32,152 nt of DNA. Source: Candidatus Sabulitectum sp. (GTDB lineage Bacteria > Fermentibacterota > Fermentibacteria > Fermentibacterales > JCC-6). Below the pieces are notes generated by a model. It was not told where the DNA came from. It worked only from the letters and a program-made list of their open reading frames with translations, and ran no database searches. Position 1 is the stretch's first letter, and each line of letters begins with the position of its first letter. Positions 16,908 through 25,011 of the stretch are shown piece after piece. The position numbers and the translations under genes are program-made. The DNA is taken from assembly GCA_029934845.1 (NCBI GenBank), contig JAOZLN010000002.1:1-32152 (forward strand). Direction: 5' to 3'.

Positions 16908-18865
16908 CAACTATTGTATTGATGCTTTTTCTGACCTCATCTGTTTATGGAGATGTTCTTAACCCGGGCGCCAGAGCCATGGGAATGGCAGGAGCATTTA
17001 TCGCTCTTGCGGATGATGCATGGGCTGCCTGGTGGAACCCTGCAGGTCTTCTAAGATCCGGGCGGATGATGGTGGGAACAGAGTATACCAGCTTTTATCC
17101 CAACATGGACTTGAATTCCATTAACTACGGGGCACTGGGATATGTTCAACCGGTTACCAAATTTTCAGCTTTTGGTCTGGGAATGGATATTCTTGACGCT
17201 TCGGATCAATGTACTCAGGGAGAGGGGCTTCTTTCACTGGCATTCAGGCCTGGAATATTTCCTGTTTCTTTCGGCTTCACAGGTCGTTACCTGTTCAGAG
17301 ATTATGTTGATAACGAGTTTACCTCATACGACCCTCTTTTTGCATCCAATGGTCTTCGGGCGAAAGCCATTTCTGCGGATTTCGGCTTCCAGGCAGAGCT
17401 TGGAAGAAGGGTTACTCTTGCGGGAGTTGCCAGAAACCTGATCGCGCCTGACATGGGTATTGGTGAAGAGGATGTTCTTCCAATAGAAATTTCTCTTGGA
17501 GCGGCATTTTATCCCAGATTCATAACACCAGTTGTACAGGTCGAATGGTCCATGGATGATGTTGACGGGAAAACAGATATAGACATGGCATTCGGGCTGG
17601 AGAAGTGGTTTGGCTCTTCTTCAACACTGGGGTTCAGGGCTGGCTATCGTTCCAGAACTCTTGGAAGAACTTCAGAGTTCTCCGCAGGATTCTCCGCAAG
17701 GTATGAGGGAGCTATTCCAGTTTCATTCGACTATGCTTTTGCCCTTCCAATGAACGATCTTCAATCGACATGGGGCAGACACCGCGGGGGTATTACTTTC
17801 AGATTCGGCGGTACAGAATGGCTCGAGAATGAGCCCAGGGTTCCATTGCCTCCACTTGTTGACAGAAGGATATGGGATACAGGAACAGATCTTACAGAGA
17901 TCAGTTTATGGGCAAACAGAGATGTTCAGAATGACTCACTTGTGGTTGCACAGTATGATCAGGTACCACTGAACAGCACGCTTAAACTTGACGACAAACA
18001 GGTTTTGTATGCCTATTTCCCGTCAAGGGCCTCATTTACCCAGGAGGACGTCAGAGATCTTTCCGTGGGATTCCGAGTGCCAAGGTACTGGCTGGAGCAG
18101 AATAATCTTGAGTTAAGGCTTCTTAGGCTTTTCCGGGTTGCAGAGGATAATTCTCTTGTTAGAATGCCTGCTGCAATTGTTAATGAGGACGAGGGCTACT
18201 ATTACTTTGAAGCTTCGCTTGACCGTATCGGCGACTTCCTGATATCTGCAAGACATGCTGAACTGGTTCTGGTGGAACCGGAAACAGTTTATGGTGCTGT
18301 TGACAGTGTTGACATAATTGAAGCAAGCCTTAGCTTCAGAGTAAGCAAATTGTGGATGGATAGAAATAGAATAGATCCAGGAACACTGGGGCTTACAAGG
18401 GTCAGGGGTGGTATTCCTCTTGATGTTAATTGTCGGCAGATGAATGAGGACTTGAACTATCTTTACTACGAAACTGATCCGATCAACCTTTTCCAGTTCA
18501 TGATCGTTGCCCGGGAGCGGGAAGGTTTGTCAATGTCAACCATCTACTTTGATAATGCTGTTGGAGACATACGTGAAGATCAATATCCGGATCTGGATAG
18601 AGTGATTCAAACCCTGAAGAATAATCCTGGCGTTTTTGTCTCTGTGGAGGGCCATGCAGACAGTGACGGCAGTTTTGGCTTTAACGATGGTCTTTCCACT
18701 GAACGCGCGCTGAATGTTGCTGCATATCTTGGGGATCAACTCAGCGATTACGACATTGAAATAGAGCCCATCTGGTTTGGAGAGAGACGACCGGCAGCTG
18801 CCAATGACGATGATGCCGGAAGGTCTCTTAACAGGCGTGTGGAAATCGTTATACTAAGAAGGTAA
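16892..18865 (+). CDS. PorV-like outer-membrane barrel fused to a duplicated module and OmpA domain
   Basis: This encodes 657 residues. A signal peptide (cleavage likely after SSVYG, residue 20) leads into a PorV/UPF0164-type barrel of about 290 residues with the family opening NPGARAMGMAGAFIALADDAWAAWWNPAGL. In known type IX systems PorV is the outer-membrane shuttle that carries substrates by their C-terminal domain. Residues of about 385-545 hold two copies of a PGF-pre-PGF-like module (FRVPRYWLEQN and FRVSKLWMDRN, each closing with a YYxxE-type strand). Residues of about 550-657 are an OmpA peptidoglycan-binding domain with the two ligand residues D and R at proper spacing (GHADSDGS... 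LSTERA) and a final NRRVEI. It starts inside the protease gene, so the two are coupled. I know no standard family with this whole order. Confidence 0.85.
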   Translation: MRSKITTIVLMLFLTSSVYGDVLNPGARAMGMAGAFIALADDAWAAWWNPAGLLRSGRMMVGTEYTSFYPNMDLNSINYGALGYVQPVTKFSAFGLGMDILDASDQCTQGEGLLSLAFRPGIFPVSFGFTGRYLFRDYVDNEFTSYDPLFASNGLRAKAISADFGFQAELGRRVTLAGVARNLIAPDMGIGEEDVLPIEISLGAAFYPRFITPVVQVEWSMDDVDGKTDIDMAFGLEKWFGSSSTLGFRAGYRSRTLGRTSEFSAGFSARYEGAIPVSFDYAFALPMNDLQSTWGRHRGGITFRFGGTEWLENEPRVPLPPLVDRRIWDTGTDLTEISLWANRDVQNDSLVVAQYDQVPLNSTLKLDDKQVLYAYFPSRASFTQEDVRDLSVGFRVPRYWLEQNNLELRLLRLFRVAEDNSLVRMPAAIVNEDEGYYYFEASLDRIGDFLISARHAELVLVEPETVYGAVDSVDIIEASLSFRVSKLWMDRNRIDPGTLGLTRVRGGIPLDVNCRQMNEDLNYLYYETDPINLFQFMIVAREREGLSMSTIYFDNAVGDIREDQYPDLDRVIQTLKNNPGVFVSVEGHADSDGSFGFNDGLSTERALNVAAYLGDQLSDYDIEIEPIWFGERRPAAANDDDAGRSLNRRVEIVILRR

Positions 18866-18891
18866 TTAAATCTTTCGGAGGGGGATAGTAT

Positions 18892-19251
18892 ATGAACGCA
18901 ACATCAATTGTGCTTCTTGTGGGTGTGTGCAGTTTCTGGCTTGTTGTCGGAATGGTGTTTACACTCATGGGAAGAACAAAAAAAGTTCTACAGAATATGG
19001 ACAGAACTCTTGAAGAGATCAGAAGCGATCTGTCACAAATTACACCTGTTCTTGCTGATACACTCCAGGAAATGGAGAAGACCGGTCAGGAGCTCGGACA
19101 GACAGCATCCGAGATCAGGGTCTTCACCAGAAAGGTCAATTCCGGAAGTGCCGCTTCCATTGCAGGCAGTACGGTAAGTTATCTGCCCGTGGCTTTAACT
19201 GTACTGAAAGCTGTAAAACCATTTTTTCAAAAGATGAGAAGCAGGAAATAA
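18892..19251 (+). CDS. DUF948-like single-pass membrane protein
   Basis: This encodes 119 residues. One N-terminal membrane helix (about 5-26) is followed by a long amphipathic, probably coiled-coil region (30-85: KKVLQNMDRTLEEIRSDLSQI...) and a second hydrophobic patch near 95-108. This is the layout of DUF948 proteins, small envelope proteins of unknown role found in many bacteria. GGAGGGGG sits about 8 bases before the ATG. It follows the PorV-OmpA gene by 26 bases and shares the base at 19251 with the next gene, which suggests one envelope-related transcript. Confidence 0.65.
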   Translation: MNATSIVLLVGVCSFWLVVGMVFTLMGRTKKVLQNMDRTLEEIRSDLSQITPVLADTLQEMEKTGQELGQTASEIRVFTRKVNSGSAASIAGSTVSYLPVALTVLKAVKPFFQKMRSRK

Positions 19252-20219
19252 TGGCAAAAAGTTCATTTCTTTTCCTTTTGCTTCTTTTCTCGTTTCTCTC
19301 AGTTTCCTGCAAACAGGATCCTCTTGGCCCTATCAATGGAGTGCTGGTTGTCTACAGTACTTCTCTTACAGAGTTTATTGATGATGGCGGTCTTCAGGAG
19401 CTTCATCTGATCGTAGAGACTGTAGACCCCGAGGAAGTCTTCAGTTTTTCCTTTGCAGAGACATCAGAGTTTCAGGGTAGTCTTAAAGCCAGAAGAGTTA
19501 TTCTTCTTCTTCTGGATCCGTCGGAAACAGATCTTATACCTTCTTCCCTTGTGGAAGGTGAAACAGGTATCTACAGTGGTGATGATGTGTGGGCAATCGA
19601 TCAACAGGTTTTCGCAGTGGTTGTTGACCCCGTTTTACAGGAGCTTCCATCAGGAATTCCGGAAATGCTTGAGAGGGCATACGATAACCAGATGCATGAC
19701 TATGTTTACAAGAGTTTTGTCAGCACAAGTATGACTTCACCAGAAAGAATGGACAGCCTTGCCGCTCTTGGGTTCGGGTTGAACGTACCCAAGTCTTTCA
19801 TTGTTCGCATATGGACTCCGGAAGACGGATTTGTCCAGTATCAGAGGCAGCCTGACGAAGAGTCACTTATACTTTTCAGTATAAGAATGCTGACCACAGA
19901 GGCTCTTCTTACTGATTCAAACGCTGTTCTTGCAAGAGAGGCCATGGCCAGACTTTTCTTCTACGATGCGTCCGCCGATTCCGTAGATAGAGCCAGATTA
20001 TCCGTAGAGCCGATTATTCAGAATGGTCTGACCGGGTTCGAGCTTACAGGAGTGTGGCGTAATCCGGATTACTTGAATGCAGGTTCTTTTACAAGCAGGG
20101 TTCTTGATGGAGGCGATGTATGGTATATTCTGGACATGGAGGTTTATAATCCAGGCTACAGGAAGGAACCTTACCTGCGCGAGGGCTGGATCATCATGGA
20201 TACATTCTGTAAGGAGTAG
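19251..20219 (+). CDS. Putative lipoprotein, DUF4837-like
   Basis: This encodes 322 residues. The N-terminus is a lipoprotein-type signal with a weak lipobox (LSVSC, lipidation at about C17). The mature part has repeated features reminiscent of DUF4837, a Bacteroidetes lipoprotein family: an early segment on a query-like fold (VFAVVVDP), a central VPKSFIVRIWTPEDGFVQYQRQP segment and a late GFELTGVWRNPDY and PYLREGWIIMDTF. I do not recognise any catalytic motif, and the DUF4837 match is from memory of the pattern only. The start overlaps the previous stop by one base (TAATG). Confidence 0.5.
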   Translation: MAKSSFLFLLLLFSFLSVSCKQDPLGPINGVLVVYSTSLTEFIDDGGLQELHLIVETVDPEEVFSFSFAETSEFQGSLKARRVILLLLDPSETDLIPSSLVEGETGIYSGDDVWAIDQQVFAVVVDPVLQELPSGIPEMLERAYDNQMHDYVYKSFVSTSMTSPERMDSLAALGFGLNVPKSFIVRIWTPEDGFVQYQRQPDEESLILFSIRMLTTEALLTDSNAVLAREAMARLFFYDASADSVDRARLSVEPIIQNGLTGFELTGVWRNPDYLNAGSFTSRVLDGGDVWYILDMEVYNPGYRKEPYLREGWIIMDTFCKE

Positions 20220-20222
20220 AAA

Positions 20223-20876
20223 GTGCCGCATATTGAAAAGGACATTCAGAATCTATATCAGAGCTGGCTTTCCGTACCTACACCTGCATTGTGTGTCAGA
20301 TTGGCCGGGAAACTTCGTCATTCAGGAAGAAATATCGAGGCTCTTGAAGTGGCAAGGAAGGGGCTGGCACGGTGGCAGGAAAACATTTCTGTCAATGTTA
20401 TTTTTGGAAGATGCGCTCTTGAAGAAAAAATGAATGATGAGGCTCTTGAGGTGTTTGAAAGGGTAATTGCCATCGACCCTCTCAACCTGATCGCCATACG
20501 CAGTCTTGCAGAGATACATTATCAGAATAGTAACTGGAACCGCTCTATCGAGTTGTTCGAGGAATATCTGTTCGAATATCCCGGTGACCCCGAAATTGAG
20601 GAAATTCTTAAAAGTGCCAGAGAAAAGAAGAAAGAAGCTGCACGGGAGGCTAGAATTACAGGGCAGGATGTTGCTTACCCTGAAACTGGAAGAATGGCTT
20701 CTATTCTTGCTGCTCAAAAGAGTTCAAGTGAAAGCTCTGAAAACCACAACCCACAAAGCAACTCACCGGAGTCAAAATTCGAAGCTGAAAACCAGACAAG
20801 AGCTCCCAGAAGTTTGTTCAACCTTTTTTCTACGGAAGAATGTGAAGAGCTGGGGTTATCGGCATACGAAAAATGA
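20223..20876 (+). CDS. TPR-repeat protein
   Basis: This encodes 217 residues from a GTG start, set by AAGGAG ending 6 bases upstream. At least three tetratricopeptide-like helical pairs are visible between residues 18 and 125 (AGKLRHSGRNIEALEVARKG, EEKMNDEALEVFERVIAIDP, NSNWNRSIELFEEYLFEYPGDP), the usual protein-binding scaffold. A charged helix (126-145) and a low-complexity serine/asparagine-rich tail (about 160-195) follow. There is no signal peptide, so it is probably cytoplasmic. Its last codon overlaps the aroQ start (ATGA), so the two are coupled, although no functional link to shikimate synthesis is evident. Confidence 0.8.
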   Translation: MPHIEKDIQNLYQSWLSVPTPALCVRLAGKLRHSGRNIEALEVARKGLARWQENISVNVIFGRCALEEKMNDEALEVFERVIAIDPLNLIAIRSLAEIHYQNSNWNRSIELFEEYLFEYPGDPEIEEILKSAREKKKEAAREARITGQDVAYPETGRMASILAAQKSSSESSENHNPQSNSPESKFEAENQTRAPRSLFNLFSTEECEELGLSAYEK

Positions 20877-21310
20877 GCAATATAGCTGTTATTAACGGAC
20901 CGAACCTGGCATCTCTCGGGGTTAGAGAGCCCATGATCTATGGAGATACAACAGCCCTGGAGCTTGGGGTTGAGCTGGCTGCCTGGGGCAGGAACGCCGG
21001 GTTCAGTATATTATTTCAGCAGTTCGATCAGGAAGGTCAGCTGGTTACTGCAATTCAGAAGGCTTCTGAAAGCTGTCAGGCTTTAATCATTAATCCAGGT
21101 GGTTTTTCACACACATCTGTTGCGATACTGGACTCTATGCGTGCCTTTAAAGGGCCGGTGGTAGAGGTTCACATCTCTCAGATACACAGAAGAGAACCAT
21201 ACAGACACAGAATGCTCACTGCAGGAGGTGCTGAAGTACTCATCGCCGGTGCAGGTATTCACGGATATTTATCGGCAATAGAAACGGTAAAAGAACTGCT
21301 TCGGAGGTAA
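20873..21310 (+). CDS. aroQ: Type II 3-dehydroquinate dehydratase
   Basis: This encodes 145 residues, the usual size. The enzyme dehydrates 3-dehydroquinate in the shikimate pathway. Active-site residues sit one position before the numbering used for the Mycobacterium tuberculosis enzyme: N11, R18, the catalytic base Y23 (REPMIYG), N74, H80 (INPGGFSHTS), D87, H100 (EVHIS) and R111. The loop usually read QSNHEG is QFDQEG here, keeping the glutamate and changing its neighbours, so the enzyme is somewhat divergent but looks functional. It lies just before efp, a pairing also seen in Bacillus and others. Confidence 0.93.
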   Translation: MSNIAVINGPNLASLGVREPMIYGDTTALELGVELAAWGRNAGFSILFQQFDQEGQLVTAIQKASESCQALIINPGGFSHTSVAILDSMRAFKGPVVEVHISQIHRREPYRHRMLTAGGAEVLIAGAGIHGYLSAIETVKELLRR

Positions 21311-21317
21311 GCAATTA

Positions 21318-21878
21318 ATGGCGACATCCAATGATTTTAGAAGAGGTATGGTTTTAGATATCTCAGGCAAGTACTATCAGATCAACGAGTTTCAGCATGT
21401 TAACCCTGGGAAAGGGGCTGCTTTCGTAAGGTCGAAGATGAAGGACGTAGTTAGCGGCAAGGTTATCGAGAAAACATGGCGTGCCGGAGAACGGGTGACA
21501 GAGATCAGACTGGAAAGACGAATTTATCAGCTTCTTTACCACACAGACGAATCGTATACTGTGATGGACCCCGATACCTATGAGCAGATTGATCTTTCTG
21601 CAGATCTGATAGGGGATGCTGCGAACTATCTTACAGATAATTGCCAGGTTGATGTACTTTCTGTGGAGGAAAGGCCAATAATGGTGGAAGCACCTAATTT
21701 TGTCGAGCTTCTTATTACAAAATCCGATCCCGGCTTGAAGGGTGATACTGCAACCGGGGGAACAAAACCTGCAACTCTTGAGACCGGTGTAGTGGTTCAG
21801 GTTCCTCTTTTTGTAAAAGAAGGCGAAAAGATCAGAGTGGATACAAGAACGGGTCAGTATATGGAGCGAGTGAAGTAA
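21318..21878 (+). CDS. efp: Elongation factor P
   Basis: This encodes 186 residues, the normal length. EF-P rescues ribosomes stalled at polyproline stretches. The three-domain layout is clear: the KOW-like first domain with the modifiable lysine K32 in HVNPGKGAAFVRSK, the central OB domain (IYQLLYHTDESYTVMDPDTYEQI) and the last OB domain with the signature around KSDPGLKGDTATGGTKPATLETG. A lysine at the tip, in a PGKG loop, is the beta-lysylation/5-aminopentanol type rather than the rhamnosylated arginine type; the modifying enzyme is not in the window. GGAGG lies 10 bases before the ATG. Confidence 0.97.
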   Translation: MATSNDFRRGMVLDISGKYYQINEFQHVNPGKGAAFVRSKMKDVVSGKVIEKTWRAGERVTEIRLERRIYQLLYHTDESYTVMDPDTYEQIDLSADLIGDAANYLTDNCQVDVLSVEERPIMVEAPNFVELLITKSDPGLKGDTATGGTKPATLETGVVVQVPLFVKEGEKIRVDTRTGQYMERVK

Positions 21879-21897
21879 TACTCTTACAAGTTCACAG

Positions 21898-23235
21898 TTA
21901 CAGATTGTAATACAAAGATTCAATGTATCTGTCCTGCCAGGCTCTGGCTCTCCAGATCTGTCCACGGGGAAACTCCAGAAATACAGCCAGAGCCACCCTT
22001 CTTCCGCTTCGGGAAGTAAGGATTCCTGCTATTGTACAGGTGTCATTAAGAGAACCTGTTTTTCCTCTGAAGGTTCCAGGTGGAAGATCTCGCATTCTAT
22101 TTGCGAGAGTTCCATCAACACCATTTACCGGAAAAGAAGCAAGAAATTCTACCCCAAATTCCAGAGAAGAAGCCCCTGAAGAAAACACGTATACAAGTTG
22201 TTCCGGCGTAAGCAGGTTTAATCTGGATAGACCTGAGCCGTCTGCAAGCTGCCAGCCGGTGGTGCCAGGTACCAGGCTGTCCAGAAGAGCTCCAGATATA
22301 TCGCATCCGGCCCTTGTAGAGCCCGGTTCCCCTGTAGCATCAGCAGCTACGGTTCTTAATACTTGTTCCGCAACGATGTTTCTGCTCCACTTGTTCATTG
22401 AACCAAGTATCATCCAGAGCGGATCAGAGTACATAACAGCAGAAGTCAACAGTGAAGTATCCACTTCTCGTATTCCCGCATAAACTGCATTGATACCCCA
22501 GTTGTTAAGCTCATCCTGCAAAACCATTACCAGCTCACCGGGGGCTCCAGCAAAGGGTTTGTAAAGAATTTCTCTTGTGCCTCTCATTATGGTTCCCGAT
22601 AATCTCATCTCAGGTTCTCCGGTTTCCCAGTTACCTCCTGTGACGGTAAGCTCTGTGCGTTGACCGGAAGAAAGGTTATCGCTTACGATCTGTAATCCGG
22701 GCAATGGAGGGTAGGTCATAAGTCTTACAGCTCCATTTATAGATGCAACAACAAGTTCAAGAATATTGTCTCCAATGCAAAGAGGCTCCACAGGAGGGCA
22801 ATAGGTTCTATTCCAGTCGGCTGAATCCCATCCGGGCAGATGTTCTTCACCTGTGATGGCTGAGGGATCCAGAAACAGATTCCAGTTTTCTCTGTATGGC
22901 AGAATTGCAACTGTTTCCATTGCAGCTCTGGTAACATCTTCAATAGACAGCAGTGGAGCTCCAGAGCCAACCAGGAAAATATTGTTGTTAAGGGTATCAA
23001 CCTGGATTGTGGTGTGATAGACATGTGCCGCACCCAGTGTGTTAAGAGCTGAAAGTGTGGTAACTGCCTTGACGGTACTCGCGGGTCTGAAGGGAACATC
23101 TGCATTAATATTTAAGAGGACTTCTCCAGAGCCGAGATCAAGAACTGAGATTCCCGTATCCCAGGATGACGGAATCACCGGCGTGGGCTGCTGAGAAACA
23201 AGAATAGATAAGACTATGTGTGTAAAAAAGGCCAT
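21898..23235 (-). CDS. dacB: D-alanyl-D-alanine carboxypeptidase/endopeptidase (PBP4, S13)
   Basis: This encodes 445 residues from the ATG at 23235, chosen because AGGAGG lies just upstream (23240-23245 on the other strand) and a hydrophobic leader follows (MAFFTHIVLSILVS). It is a periplasmic peptidoglycan hydrolase of the penicillin-binding protein 4 kind. The three serine motifs are present: SxxK at S53/K56 (PASTVK), SxN at S284/N286 (WSRNIVAE) and KTG at 392-394 (FRGKTGSLND). The DGSGLSR motif (332-338) is also typical. The domain between motifs one and two matches the S13 insertion. It converges on efp with 19 bases between the stops and diverges from the lipoprotein gene at 23332. Confidence 0.93.
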   Translation of the reverse strand: MAFFTHIVLSILVSQQPTPVIPSSWDTGISVLDLGSGEVLLNINADVPFRPASTVKAVTTLSALNTLGAAHVYHTTIQVDTLNNNIFLVGSGAPLLSIEDVTRAAMETVAILPYRENWNLFLDPSAITGEEHLPGWDSADWNRTYCPPVEPLCIGDNILELVVASINGAVRLMTYPPLPGLQIVSDNLSSGQRTELTVTGGNWETGEPEMRLSGTIMRGTREILYKPFAGAPGELVMVLQDELNNWGINAVYAGIREVDTSLLTSAVMYSDPLWMILGSMNKWSRNIVAEQVLRTVAADATGEPGSTRAGCDISGALLDSLVPGTTGWQLADGSGLSRLNLLTPEQLVYVFSSGASSLEFGVEFLASFPVNGVDGTLANRMRDLPPGTFRGKTGSLNDTCTIAGILTSRSGRRVALAVFLEFPRGQIWRARAWQDRYIESLYYNL

Positions 23236-23239
23236 TTCC

Positions 23240-23245
23240 CCTCCT
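23240..23245 (-). promoter_or_regulatory. Ribosome binding site deciding the dacB start
   Basis: On the minus strand AGGAGG, followed by GGAA, immediately precedes the ATG at 23235. Longer in-frame starts upstream lack such a site. Confidence 0.75.
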
Positions 23246-23270
23246 GTTGACATTCCGCCCCGAAAGGGTA

Positions 23271-23299
23271 ACAATAATGATATCTGTTGTGGTTGTAAA
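23271..23299 (-). promoter_or_regulatory. Candidate promoter for dacB
   Basis: Read on the minus strand, TTTACA (23299-23294) and TATTGT (23276-23271) are separated by 17 bases. They match the sigma-70 consensus at five and four of six positions. Transcription would start near 23264, about 30 bases before the dacB ATG. I see no equally good promoter on the + strand for the lipoprotein gene at 23332. Confidence 0.45.
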
Positions 23300-23331
23300 A
23301 CAAGAAATTATTAATAGAAAGTTGAGTCATT

Positions 23332-25011
23332 GTGAGGAAAATAGCTATACTTATTTTTGCGGGGTTTGTGCTTTTGTTTTCTTCCTGTGGTCAGGTGTCT
23401 GCAGACGGAGCTGATGGTGCTGTGATCTCAGTTGGTGAAAGATCCATTTTCCCGGAGAATGTGAGCGGATCGTTCGAGAGGTATCGTGGCGATACTCTTT
23501 CTGTAGATATTTTCAAAGAGAACATAATCGCCAGAGAACTGTTCATTGCCCATGCACTGGATCTCGGGCTTGACAACGATCGTAAAGTCATAAGGATAGT
23601 TCACGAAAGAGAACGAGAGATACTTCAGGCACAGTGGCTTTCCCATAGTCTTGATCAGACTGAACTTGATCCGCAGGAAGCGCTTCATTTCTGGGAAACC
23701 ATGGGGACCGGTATTTCCTATACCTGTTTTTATCATCAGGACAGCCTTCTTATGGACAGTGTTCTGACCATGGTTGAAGATGGAGAGAGCCTTTCGGATC
23801 TTGCGGCTGAGATCGGCATTGATGCCATGCTCAGACAGACAAGAGGTCAGATCTCTATTGTTGATGTGAATTATTCAAATACGATGGATCACGAATACCT
23901 GATAAACGCCAGGGCTGGAGATATTATTGCCCCGTTCCCTGTAACCATGGGATGGAGAATGCTGCAGATCGATTCCACCTGGACTTACACTCCGGCTTCG
24001 TTTGAGAGTGATTCTCAGCGCATATCCTCTATGCTGCTGGCACGAACAAGAGAATCAAGAAAGATATTTCTTGAAGACAGTCTAAAGACTGTTTACAATG
24101 TTCAGGTTAACCTGGATGTGGTTAATCTTATGGCAGAGAATGCAGATGCTGATCATCGGTCATTCGGTGTATTTCAACCGGAGGAAGAGGAACTTTCAGC
24201 TGTGACCTGGGATGGTGGATCAAGAACTCTATTCTCTGTGACCGAGAACATAATGGGTCTTCCAGGGCATCTTCCCCGGCAGACAGATGATATTCAATGG
24301 CTTGAAGATTATGCGAAGAGGCTGGCTCTTTTTGATATAGAGATGGAGGAAGCGATCAAGTTGGGGCTTGACACCATTCCTGATGTGGAGCGCAGGCTGG
24401 ACGCCAAACACTGGGAAGCAGTTCTTGATAAGTACTATGAGGTTGTGATCTCGGCAAGAATTGCATCCGATTCAGTGGCTATTAACGAAGTCTATATGGA
24501 CATCCGAGAGGACCATCCAATAGAAGAAAGTCGTGTTTTCCATGTATTGTTCCTGGCGAATACAGAGCGGATTGAAGCAGCAGAGGCAATGATGGCGTCA
24601 GGGGACGATATTCTTGCGGCCATGGATCAGTTCGAGATATTCCCACCCATTCTTGCGGAGGATCAGGAGACAATAACAATACCTCTTACCGCAGCCATGA
24701 TTCCCGAGGATGACAGGGAAGCGCTTTTCAACCTGACTTCAGGTGAAGAGGCAATTGTTGTTCTTACTGATTCTACTGCAATTTGGCTTCGCCTTGATTC
24801 AATCAATGAAGAACGAATTCCTGCCCTGGAAGAAATAAGGGAAAGAGTCGTTTCTGAAACTGAGCAGCGTCTTGAGACGCAGGCAATAGAAGCACTTGTA
24901 GATAGTTTGTCAGGGGTGTATCATCTGTATGTTGATCAGGAGTATTTTGAGGGGTTTTACATTCCAGCTGAAGCGGATTCAATCGGCTCGATAACCACGG
25001 AGGTTATTTAA
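23332..25011 (+). CDS. Tandem rotamase-like (SurA/PpiC-type) lipoprotein
   Basis: This encodes 559 residues from a GTG with a weak ribosome site. The N-terminus is a lipoprotein signal (MRKIAILIFAGFVLLF, lipidated C19 in SSC). The rest looks like two copies of a chaperone-plus-parvulin layout. Copy one (about 30-270) has a SurA-N-like helical part (FKENIIARELFIAHALDLGL) and a PpiC-like part ending in VTMGWRMLQIDS. Copy two (about 300-540) has a helical part (LEDYAKRLALFDIEMEEAIKLGL) and a PpiC-like part (SRVFHVLFLANTERIEAAEAM... AIWLRLDSINEERIPAL). The usual parvulin catalytic residues are not obvious, so it may be a chaperone only, for outer-membrane proteins in the periplasm. The domain call rests on layout; copy two is clearer. 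Confidence 0.68.
   Translation: MRKIAILIFAGFVLLFSSCGQVSADGADGAVISVGERSIFPENVSGSFERYRGDTLSVDIFKENIIARELFIAHALDLGLDNDRKVIRIVHEREREILQAQWLSHSLDQTELDPQEALHFWETMGTGISYTCFYHQDSLLMDSVLTMVEDGESLSDLAAEIGIDAMLRQTRGQISIVDVNYSNTMDHEYLINARAGDIIAPFPVTMGWRMLQIDSTWTYTPASFESDSQRISSMLLARTRESRKIFLEDSLKTVYNVQVNLDVVNLMAENADADHRSFGVFQPEEEELSAVTWDGGSRTLFSVTENIMGLPGHLPRQTDDIQWLEDYAKRLALFDIEMEEAIKLGLDTIPDVERRLDAKHWEAVLDKYYEVVISARIASDSVAINEVYMDIREDHPIEESRVFHVLFLANTERIEAAEAMMASGDDILAAMDQFEIFPPILAEDQETITIPLTAAMIPEDDREALFNLTSGEEAIVVLTDSTAIWLRLDSINEERIPALEEIRERVVSETEQRLETQAIEALVDSLSGVYHLYVDQEYFEGFYIPAEADSIGSITTEVI

Noticed and set aside
20873..21310. AroQ as an inactive paralogue because QSNHEG reads QFDQEG
   Set aside because: The catalytic tyrosine, arginines, both histidines and asparagines are all in place, so the gene is more likely a divergent working enzyme.
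21884..21909. Inverted repeat TTACAA/TTGTAA between efp and dacB as a bidirectional terminator
   Set aside because: The stem is six A/T-rich pairs with a long loop, lies partly inside dacB, and lacks a GC stem and U-run.
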